Assembly: GCA_017621955.1 (NCBI GenBank)
Contig: JAGASB010000051.1
Span: 1-11,371, forward strand
Length of the DNA stretch: 11,371 nt
Direction: 5' to 3'
Source: Clostridia bacterium
GTDB taxonomy: Bacteria; Bacillota_A; Clostridia; Christensenellales; Borkfalkiaceae
Each line of letters opens with the position of its first letter. Within the stretch, counting starts at the first letter, position 1. Below the pieces are notes generated by a model. That model was not told where the DNA came from. It saw only the letters and a list, made by a program, of their open reading frames with translations, and made no database searches. Both the position numbers and the translations under genes were made by a program. Shown here in pieces: positions 1-4,811 of this stretch.

Positions 1-98
1 ATAAAAACCAAACACGCTGCACAACTTACAAAATAAAGAACTTTCGTTACTTTGTAACACACTTTTGCTGTTTTGATAATTTTGTTTTTTGTTTCCAT
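1..98 (-). CDS. N-terminal fragment of a small membrane protein, cut by window edge
   Basis: A minus-strand ATG (96-98) follows a textbook AGGAGG site (106-111) at 7 nt and opens a frame that runs off the left edge. The 32 visible codons read METKNKIIKTAKVCYKVTKV followed by LYFVSCAACLVF: a short basic stretch and then the start of a hydrophobic segment, so a membrane protein is likely. A consensus promoter lies directly upstream and overlaps a repeated operator-like sequence. Small clostridial membrane proteins of the DUF2975 type, which are paired with an XRE regulator, begin in a similar way, but this fragment is too short to assign. I infer only a regulated small membrane protein. Confidence 0.7.
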   Translation of the reverse strand, partial: METKNKIIKTAKVCYKVTKVLYFVSCAACLVF

Positions 99-128
99 AA
101 TGAAACCTCCTTTATTTTAATTAACTAT

Positions 129-157
129 ATATTAGCACAAAAATTATCGTTTGTCAA
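129..157 (-). promoter_or_regulatory. Sigma-A promoter for the left-edge gene
   Basis: On the minus strand a perfect -35 TTGACA (152-157) and a -10 TAATAT (129-134) are 17 nt apart. A TGC just upstream of the -10 box makes it an extended -10. The box pair lies about 20 nt upstream of the AGGAGG site of the left-edge gene. Confidence 0.8.
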
Positions 158-190
158 TAATCTTTCGATGTTTTTTATCGTTTATCAATA
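145..190. promoter_or_regulatory. Tandem operator-like repeats TATCGTTTRTCAATA
   Basis: TATCGTTTGTCAATA (145-159) and TATCGTTTATCAATA (176-190) are direct repeats differing at one base. Their starts are 31 bp apart, close to three helical turns, so both would face the same side of the DNA. The first covers the -35 box of the minus-strand promoter. The second lies 17 bp upstream of the -35 box of the lipoprotein promoter. Binding by a repressor, perhaps encoded beyond the left edge, is inferred. Confidence 0.55.
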
Positions 191-207
191 TTTTTTTTGC
201 GAAATGC

Positions 208-236
208 TTGAATTATTTTCAAAAGTATGGTATAAT
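208..236 (+). promoter_or_regulatory. Sigma-A promoter of the lipoprotein gene
   Basis: TTGAAT (208-213) and a perfect TATAAT (231-236) are separated by 17 nt. TGG immediately before the -10 gives an extended -10. It points at the lipoprotein start, leaving a 5' leader of about 50 nt. Confidence 0.8.
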
Positions 237-291
237 AAACCCACCGATAAATAAGAATTTGACAAAACAAAATACAAGGAGAAATGACGAT

Positions 292-699
292 ATGAAAAAA
301 ATCGGATTTATATTGGTGCTGATTCTCACACTCACTTTGCTTTGTAGTTGTGGTGGATATGTCAAGAATTATTCTGCAACTATTTTGATCACTTCCTGTC
401 AAGGCGATGAAGCAAGTATGGAATTTGATACCTTTAAGGGAACGTATAATTTCAAATTAAGAAGAGACGATGATGCCGACCATACGCTTAATCTTAAAGC
501 AAGTCTTGCTGAAGGTGAGATGAATGTTTATATCGGTGTTGATGGTAAAAAGGAATTACTCCGTACCGTTAAGGGTGGAGAATCTTGCGATGAAACGATT
601 ACACTTGATGATAAATATGATAATGAAAAAACAATCTACGTCATTCTTGAATCAACGGACAAGTGCATAGATGGTGATTTTGAGTTTGAATACAATTGA
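292..699 (+). CDS. Small predicted lipoprotein, function unknown
   Basis: The start is set at the ATG at 292, which has AAGGAG (276-281) ten nt upstream and follows a good promoter. A longer frame from 151 would include the promoter and is rejected. The 135-aa product begins MKKIGFILVLILTLTLLCSC: two lysines, a hydrophobic core and a lipobox-like LCSC, so Cys20 is the likely lipidated residue and the protein should sit on the outer face of the membrane. The mature part is acidic, short and beta-rich by composition, with alternating hydrophobic residues and many D/E/K. I do not recognise a family. The gene stands alone between its own promoter and a strong terminator, divergent from the left-edge gene. 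Role unknown. Confidence 0.85.
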   Translation: MKKIGFILVLILTLTLLCSCGGYVKNYSATILITSCQGDEASMEFDTFKGTYNFKLRRDDDADHTLNLKASLAEGEMNVYIGVDGKKELLRTVKGGESCDETITLDDKYDNEKTIYVILESTDKCIDGDFEFEYN

Positions 700-772
700 T
701 TCAAGCGAAGCGTACAAACAAATTCCAATTTATCGAGTTGTTAATCTTTGCGGAAAGATTTTCAAAAGTGTA

Positions 773-825
773 GCACGGTAGAATATCATTATGGACAAAT
801 GATAAACTACCGTGCCTTTTTATTT
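773..825 (+). terminator. Rho-independent terminator of the lipoprotein gene
   Basis: GCACGGTAG (773-781) pairs perfectly with CTACCGTGC (807-815). An inner TATCATT/AATGATA stem extends the helix, and TTTTTATTTT follows on the plus strand. The hairpin is also immediately beyond the stop of the convergent recombinase gene, so it may hinder transcription from that side, but no T-run follows in that direction. Confidence 0.85.
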
Positions 826-835
826 TCTATTCAAT

Positions 836-2449
836 TTACACTAAATCGATTTTATAAACGATTTGTATGTTTCTTGGCGTGTTTTTGTCTTTTGGTGCTG
901 CGCCTACAATAACTCTATCAATAAGTTCTACACTCATTGCTCTTGTTAATTCGGTTACGTTTAGATAGCGTTTAATTTTTGCTATGAACTCATCCACGTC
1001 GGCAACAACTTGACTACTTTTTGCAAGACTTTCATTTAGCGATTCTATGTCCGCTGTTAAAGTTTTGTTCTCTTCGGTATATCTCGTTATTAGCATAACG
1101 CAAATATCTTCGGGAATTTTACCTTTTACTTTATCAACGTAAGCATTTTCAAGAAGAGCGTCTAAATCGGCAAGGCGTTTGTTTTTTGTTTTCAACTCGT
1201 TTTGAATTGACTTAATTTTCTCTTGAGAGAGTTTTTCACTTCTTTCAAGGAAAGCATTTCTAACTGCGTTTTCATCGGCTATTACCATATCAACTTTACT
1301 TCGAATATCCGCCAAAATGACTTCTTCAATATCCTTTGCATTGATATGATGGCTAAAACAATACGCTTTACCAAGCCTATTATGGTCGCCACACTCAAAC
1401 GAGCAATAAACCTTGCCGTTTTTTGTTACGGAGCGCGCCATTCGCATTTTACCGCCACAATCGGCGCAGAACATTAAACCCGAAAGAGCGTGAACGAATC
1501 CGCTTCGTTTGGTTTGCCGTCCTTGACTAACCGAGCGCAACATTTCTTGTATGCGTTCAAAAGTTTCTCGGTCAATAATGGGCTCGTGCGTATTCTTAAT
1601 CACAAGGTATTCGCTTTCATCACGATAAATTCTCTTATGATTTTTATACGAAACGGTAGTCACTCGTTGTTGCACCAAGTCGCCCGTGTAAATAGGATTT
1701 CTTAATATCCATTTTACCGATTGCATCGACCAATAGCGCAAACCTCTTGGATGACCTTTTTTGCCAAACTTTTCTTGCATATACCGTTGCGGACAAGGAA
1801 TACCTTCAAGATTAAGAACGTCTTTTATCTTACTCATAGAGTAACCGTTTAATCTCATTTGAAATATTCGTCTTACAACACTTGCCGCAGGTTCGTCTAT
1901 AACGGGCAAACGCTTGTATTTGTCCACTATAACGTATCCAAACGGTGCTTTTGGCGAGTGGTATTTTCCGTCTTTCGCTTGTGCGCGAATAACCGATTTT
2001 ACCTTCTTGCTCGTGTTAGCGGCGTGCCATTCGTTAAAAACGTTCATTATCGGCATCATTTCCATTGCGCTGTTTTCTCTATTTGCCGTATCTACGTTAT
2101 CTTGAATAGCAATAAACCGTATTCCAAACGTTGGAAAAACGTAATCGAGATATTGACCGACTTGAATATAGTTTCTTCCAAAACGGGAAAGGTCTTTTAC
2201 GATTATCGTATTGATTATCCCGTTTTTAGCGTCGTCTAATAACTTTTGTACGCCCGGTCTTTCAAACGTCGTTCCCGATATACCGTCATCTACATAAACG
2301 TCGTGCAACGTCCAACCTTTTTCGTTAACGTACTTGGTTAAAATTAAGCGTTGATTTTCTATACTCGTTGATTCCGTATCTTGTCCGTCGTCACGTGACA
2401 GTCTTGCATAAATTCCTACTATGTAATTTTTATTTTGCTTAGGTTTCAC
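836..2449 (-). CDS. Large serine recombinase (site-specific integrase of a mobile element)
   Basis: This 537-aa protein is a large serine recombinase, which cuts and rejoins DNA at attachment sites to integrate or excise an element. The start is GTG (2447-2449) with AGGAGG (2456-2461) six nt upstream. The resolvase-type catalytic domain (about 8-150) has YARLS with the likely nucleophile Ser18 beside Arg16, DDGISG (55-60) and DLSRFGRN (86-93). The recombinase domain follows at about 165-275. A zinc ribbon with Cys328, Cys331, Cys353 and Cys364 comes next, then a coiled coil (about 400-480) and a C-terminal piece like that of clostridial transposon recombinases (DUF4368-type). All expected parts are present, so it appears intact. 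It is preceded by two overlapping small ORFs. It lies at what is probably the left end of an element, and an attachment site would be expected near 700-836, though none can be assigned from one sequence. Confidence 0.93.
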   Translation of the reverse strand: MKPKQNKNYIVGIYARLSRDDGQDTESTSIENQRLILTKYVNEKGWTLHDVYVDDGISGTTFERPGVQKLLDDAKNGIINTIIVKDLSRFGRNYIQVGQYLDYVFPTFGIRFIAIQDNVDTANRENSAMEMMPIMNVFNEWHAANTSKKVKSVIRAQAKDGKYHSPKAPFGYVIVDKYKRLPVIDEPAASVVRRIFQMRLNGYSMSKIKDVLNLEGIPCPQRYMQEKFGKKGHPRGLRYWSMQSVKWILRNPIYTGDLVQQRVTTVSYKNHKRIYRDESEYLVIKNTHEPIIDRETFERIQEMLRSVSQGRQTKRSGFVHALSGLMFCADCGGKMRMARSVTKNGKVYCSFECGDHNRLGKAYCFSHHINAKDIEEVILADIRSKVDMVIADENAVRNAFLERSEKLSQEKIKSIQNELKTKNKRLADLDALLENAYVDKVKGKIPEDICVMLITRYTEENKTLTADIESLNESLAKSSQVVADVDEFIAKIKRYLNVTELTRAMSVELIDRVIVGAAPKDKNTPRNIQIVYKIDLV

Positions 2450-2502
2450 TTTTTACCTCCTGAACCCAAGCGAGCCTTATTCACTTGGCAATAGTATATC
2501 AT
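2446..2502 (-). CDS. 18-codon leader ORF overlapping the recombinase start
   Basis: AAAGGAGG lies four nt before an ATG (2500-2502) that opens MIYYCQVNKARLGSGGKK. The ATG overlaps the stop of the upstream small ORF (ATGA). Its TGA stop (2446-2448) overlaps the recombinase start (GTGA), and the recombinase Shine-Dalgarno lies inside it. The arrangement fits translational coupling of recombinase expression. The spacing from SD to ATG is short, so it may be poorly translated. The peptide itself probably has no function of its own. Confidence 0.4.
   Translation of the reverse strand: MIYYCQVNKARLGSGGKK
2466..2488 (-). other. Hairpin just upstream of the recombinase ribosome site
   Basis: CCAAGCGA (2466-2473) and TCACTTGG (2481-2488) form an 8-bp stem with one mismatch, ending 4 nt from the AGGAGG site of the recombinase. 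It could modulate translation start, but no competing structure is evident. Confidence 0.35.
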
Positions 2503-2521
2503 AATTCCTCCTTTTTTTCAA
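2493..2521 (-). promoter_or_regulatory. Internal promoter for the recombinase
   Basis: On the minus strand TTGAAA (2516-2521) and TATACT (2493-2498) are 17 nt apart, with TGA just before the -10 box (extended -10). It lies in the 3' end of the 63-codon ORF. A transcript from here would start near 2486, downstream of the leader ORF's ATG, so it would bypass that ORF's start. Confidence 0.6.
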
Positions 2522-2690
2522 GCGTTTCTGCATAGGCTTTATCCATTGCAATACGCTGTATTATTGTATTTATATCTTTTCCACCGAGATAATAACTCTG
2601 AACACAATATTTTTTATCCCTGATTTTTTGTATTGCAGTAGTAGATGGTGCGGAAAGATAGGTGTTGGTGTTTGGTTGCTGTTTAATAAT
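2499..2690 (-). CDS. Small transposon-associated protein (TnpW-like?), no standard start codon
   Basis: An open frame of 63 codons ends at TGA (2499-2501) and contains IQKIRDKKYCVQSYYLGGKD followed by INTIIQRIAMDKAYAE. That pattern resembles the small TnpW-type proteins found beside serine recombinases in clostridial transposons; I assign it by resemblance only. The frame begins after an in-frame TAA, and the first codons are AAA ATT ATT AAA CAG. AGGGGG sits exactly six nt before the first ATT (2688-2690), the same spacing and TAAAAA linker as at the recombinase start. The only in-frame ATG is at residue 49. Either AUU is used for initiation, or the start codon has mutated and the gene is silent. 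Its stop overlaps the next ORF (ATGA). Confidence 0.55.
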   Translation of the reverse strand: MIKQQPNTNTYLSAPSTTAIQKIRDKKYCVQSYYLGGKDINTIIQRIAMDKAYAETLEKKEEL

Positions 2691-2714
2691 TTTTTACCCC
2701 CTGTAATTGATTTG

Positions 2715-2735
2715 TTATTCGTATTCAATTTTCAT
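2715..2735 (-). other. Micro-ORF MKIEYE with good ribosome site
   Basis: AAAAGGAG lies 7 nt before ATG (2733-2735), and the frame stops after six codons, about 20 nt upstream of the next AGGGGG site. It may be a regulatory leader peptide or the stub of a truncated gene. Confidence 0.3.
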
Positions 2736-2910
2736 AATTTTTCTCCTTTTAATGCCTTTTGCATTTCGGACCGCTTTATTGCGGTGTTTCCTTTTAATAA
2801 AAAGGTGTGAGTCTTTTTCAATCCTTTACACAGTTTCTTTTCTATATTAGGACACACGCTCACACACTTTTAGGTTGTTATTAAGTTGTTTTTCGAGCCG
2901 TTTAACGGCA

Positions 2911-2935
2911 AAAAATAAAATCGGGTTTCCCGATT
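2911..2935 (-). terminator. Hairpin plus U-tract, minus strand
   Basis: AATCGGG (2919-2925) and CCCGATT (2929-2935) form a perfect 7-bp stem with a 3-nt loop. On the minus strand TTATTTTTT follows. It would end transcripts coming from the sigma-like gene side before the transposon-type ORFs. Confidence 0.55.
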
Positions 2936-3091
2936 GTTTAAGTAGGTCAAAAACGCGATTTTGGCAATTCCTTTTACCTGCTTTGAAAAAGCGGTAGAAT
3001 TGCAACAAAATAATTTTTTAAGCGGTTTTCTTAACCTGCTTGGGATTTTTTGATTTTCGCTTCATTTTTTAATCGTTATTTAGCCTCGCAG

Positions 3092-3126
3092 AGCCCACCA
3101 CTTCCAATCGGGGAAGTGTAGTGGGC
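3092..3126. other. Long GC-rich hairpin
   Basis: AGCCCA...ACTTCC (3092-3105) pairs with GGAAGT...TGGGCT (3112-3126) through two stem segments separated by a small internal loop. Neither strand has a following T-run, so it is not a simple terminator. It may be a structured RNA or a DNA cis site of the mobile element. Confidence 0.45.
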
Positions 3127-3172
3127 TACACTTATCCGACCTATAAGTTTTTTGCTTCCGTTTTGCTTGCCG

Positions 3173-3193
3173 TTATGGTGGTCGTATTCTCAT
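3173..3193 (-). other. Micro-ORF MRIRPP behind a strong ribosome site
   Basis: AGGAGG (3202-3207) lies 8 nt before ATG (3191-3193), which opens six codons and then TAA. Past that stop the same frame stays open for about 30 codons of basic sequence starting RQAKRKQKTYRSDK. The unit could be a short leader peptide or a small gene interrupted by a nonsense change. It starts immediately after a terminator. Confidence 0.35.
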
Positions 3194-3216
3194 ATTGTTG
3201 TCCTCCTTTTTGAGTA

Positions 3217-3253
3217 TGATAAAAGCCCGCAACGTTTCCGTTACAGGCTTTCT
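3217..3253 (-). terminator. Terminator of the sigma-like gene
   Basis: On the minus strand AAAGCCTGTAACG pairs over 13 positions (with G-U pairs) with CGTTGCGGGCTTT around a GAAA tetraloop, and TTTTATC follows. It lies about 90 nt past the stop of the sigma-like gene and just upstream of the MRIRPP ribosome site, so it could also act as an attenuator for what follows. Confidence 0.75.
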
Positions 3254-3343
3254 CGTTTTCTATTTAGTTGAGAGTTTTCTCTCTCACTTATATAAGGACA
3301 CACCTTGCCGTAAATTATGCAAGGATTTTTGAAAAGTTAAAAA

Positions 3344-4510
3344 TTATTTTCTTTTTAAGGATTCTAATCTTTCTCGTACTTTCTTTGGCAAACTCTTAAT
3401 TACCTTCTTAAGTTGTTCAGGAATAGGGGTTAAATCATTTTCTTTTACAACGTAAAAACCTAACTCTTTTTTAGCATAGGCTAAATTTTGTTTTGAACAC
3501 TTGCTTTCTAAATATAGCAGAAAAGTCTTCTCAAAGTATTCCATTGGCGTGGTATTCGCCTTTTTTGCTATTGCTTTAAGTTCTTTAATAAACCGTGCGT
3601 GTTTACGCTCTTTGGGTTTTTTGAACAATTCCTGCCGTCCTTCTATTTCCTTTTGAAGATGCAAGTATAACCATTGATATTCCAATGGCAAGTCCGTCAT
3701 AAACTGCAAAAAATATCCACGTGCGGATAAGTCTTTCAAGGAAAACATTTCCGTATAAACGTTTCGAGTGGAATAATCTTCCAACTTATATCTCAGCAAA
3801 AACTTTATACCGTAACGATAAAGCTCGCTTTCAGTATAAAACCAACAACGGATTCTTTCATCTTCTTCGGGTAATAAGTTAGAAAGAAAATCTTCTATAG
3901 CAACGTTTTCTAAATGTTCTAATTTACCCGTTCTTCGATAGTAGTCGTAGGCGTAATCTACCTTTAACGTAATCTCATCACGAGTGCCGTTGTCTAACTT
4001 CGCAGTATATATAATTTCGTCAAGTTCTTTTAATATTCGGCTTACTTGATATTGCTCTAAGTTTAGTTGTTTAGCGATTTCTTCTTGTGTAAAGTCTTGT
4101 ATGTATGAAAGAGTATAAATATTTTGCTGTTCTTCGGTCAATTCCATTAAAATATTTTGCAAGTCTAATCTTTCACAAGCGTCCGCTTCGTTATAAAAAC
4201 TCTCCGTATCAGCTTGATATTCCATTGGGTCGGCTTCATCACCATCTTCATCATGATAGATAGGGAAACGCGCAAAATATCTATCGTCATAGTGTTTTAG
4301 ATTGCTCCTATATAACCGTTTGTTGAACAGGTACAACTCTTTCCATTGCTCAACGGTTATTTCCGTCTTTACAATCACGCCGTCTATCTTTTGAAAATAA
4401 TAAACCATACCTTCCGTTTTTGCACGTTTCGGAAAGCGATTCAAGTAATATTCTTCATTTTCTTGATAGCACGTCACGTCTTTTGCGTGAAGCTGAACGT
4501 GTTTTTTCAT
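3344..4510 (-). CDS. Sigma-factor region-4-like HTH protein with long unassigned C-terminus
   Basis: This 388-aa soluble protein probably binds DNA or RNA polymerase. Residues about 123-167 (LTEEQQNIYTLSYIQDFTQE, then EIAKQLNLEQYQVSRILKEL) match the sigma-70 region-4 helix-turn-helix pattern. The N-terminal 80 residues contain VYYFQKIDGVIVKTEITVEQ, a stretch seen ahead of sigma-like HTH domains in clostridial mobile elements. No sigma region 2 is evident, so it is unlikely to be a complete sigma factor. The C-terminal 210 residues are rich in Tyr, Glu, Leu and Lys, helical in character, and not recognised by me. ATG is at 4508-4510 with AAGGTG seven nt upstream. The gene has its own promoter and terminator and lies next to recombinase functions, so an element regulator is inferred. 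Confidence 0.75.
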   Translation of the reverse strand: MKKHVQLHAKDVTCYQENEEYYLNRFPKRAKTEGMVYYFQKIDGVIVKTEITVEQWKELYLFNKRLYRSNLKHYDDRYFARFPIYHDEDGDEADPMEYQADTESFYNEADACERLDLQNILMELTEEQQNIYTLSYIQDFTQEEIAKQLNLEQYQVSRILKELDEIIYTAKLDNGTRDEITLKVDYAYDYYRRTGKLEHLENVAIEDFLSNLLPEEDERIRCWFYTESELYRYGIKFLLRYKLEDYSTRNVYTEMFSLKDLSARGYFLQFMTDLPLEYQWLYLHLQKEIEGRQELFKKPKERKHARFIKELKAIAKKANTTPMEYFEKTFLLYLESKCSKQNLAYAKKELGFYVVKENDLTPIPEQLKKVIKSLPKKVRERLESLKRK

Positions 4511-4529
4511 CCTAATACACCTTGACGTT

Positions 4530-4538
4530 ATTGTAGCA
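4530..4538 (-). promoter_or_regulatory. Extended -10 promoter of the sigma-like gene
   Basis: The minus strand reads TGCTACAAT, an extended -10 (TACAAT at 4530-4535), about 20 nt upstream of the start codon. No good -35 box is present at 17 nt, which the extended -10 may offset. Confidence 0.45.
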
Positions 4539-4635
4539 TAGTAAATATGACAACAGTAGGCATATATTATATAAAATTTCGCTAAAAATCACAACCGTCA
4601 ATTGTCCAAATGTTGAGACATCTTGCTATAAATCG

Positions 4636-4669
4636 CAAAAAAATATAGTCGTAGCGACTATGCCACGAC
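4636..4669 (-). terminator. Second minus-strand terminator with alternative fold
   Basis: ATAGTCG (4645-4651) and CGACTAT (4655-4661) form a perfect 7-bp stem followed on the minus strand by ATTTTTTT. An overlapping alternative stem pairs AGTCGTAGC (4647-4655) with GCCACGACT (4662-4670 region) through one G-U pair. The two folds exclude each other, as in an attenuator, although a plain back-up terminator is the simplest reading. Confidence 0.6.
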
Positions 4670-4744
4670 TCTTAATAAGCCATTCGATTTTATGACGTTT
4701 ACTCATTTACATTAAAATAAATACTTAAAGCAATCAAAAATTCC

Positions 4745-4768
4745 AGCCGCCCCGAATTCGGGGCGGCT
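4745..4768 (-). terminator. Terminator of the fibre operon
   Basis: A perfect 24-nt palindrome (AGCCGCCCCGAATTCGGGGC, then GGCT) lies 44 nt past the stop of the last operon gene. On the minus strand GGAATTTTTG follows. The GC-rich stem is very stable and ends the transcript. Confidence 0.85.
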
Positions 4769-4811
4769 GCCAACATTGTTTATAAAGTTGTCTATACGAT
4801 AGGTATTGTAA

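Larger units (their letters stand above)
2843..3303 (-). repeat. 15-nt direct repeat GTGTGTCCTWATATA (minus strand)
   Basis: On the plus strand TATATTAGGACACAC (2843-2857) and TATATAAGGACACAC (3289-3303) match at 14 of 15 positions. Only these two short segments are repeated. In both cases a structured stretch and a Shine-Dalgarno-like site follow on the minus strand. A binding site or duplicated control element is possible. Confidence 0.45.
2736..3343. other. Gene-poor, hairpin-rich region between sigma-like gene and recombinase cluster
   Basis: No credible gene longer than about 16 codons is found in these 600 bp on either strand. The region holds a 15-nt direct repeat, a strong minus-strand terminator, at least four further hairpins and micro-ORFs. 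One of these is MKRKSKNPKQVKKTA (3018-3065, minus), which has no clear ribosome site. GCAATTC (2964-2970) pairs with GAATTGC (2997-3003). The pattern could be decayed element DNA, a cis-acting region such as an origin or transfer site, or a regulatory leader. I cannot decide between these. Confidence 0.45.
4511..4811. other. 300-bp junction between fibre operon and sigma-like gene
   Basis: No gene is visible here. The stretch holds the extended -10 promoter of the sigma-like gene and two successive minus-strand terminators. Between 4540 and 4630 it is AT-rich without clear structure. If the recombinase region is an inserted element, its right end could fall here, but no repeat shared with the 700-836 side was seen. 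Confidence 0.5.

Noticed and set aside
151..291. N-terminal extension of the lipoprotein frame upstream of 292
   Set aside because: The extension would cover the promoter, lacks a ribosome site and would bury the lipoprotein signal inside the protein.
2628..2810. 60-codon plus-strand ORF in the recombinase upstream region
   Set aside because: It is antisense to the 63-codon transposon-type ORF, and no promoter or ribosome site is visible.
2736..3343. Possible CRISPR or tandem array
   Set aside because: Only one 15-nt repeat pair and assorted hairpins are present; there is no regular spacing or spacer pattern.
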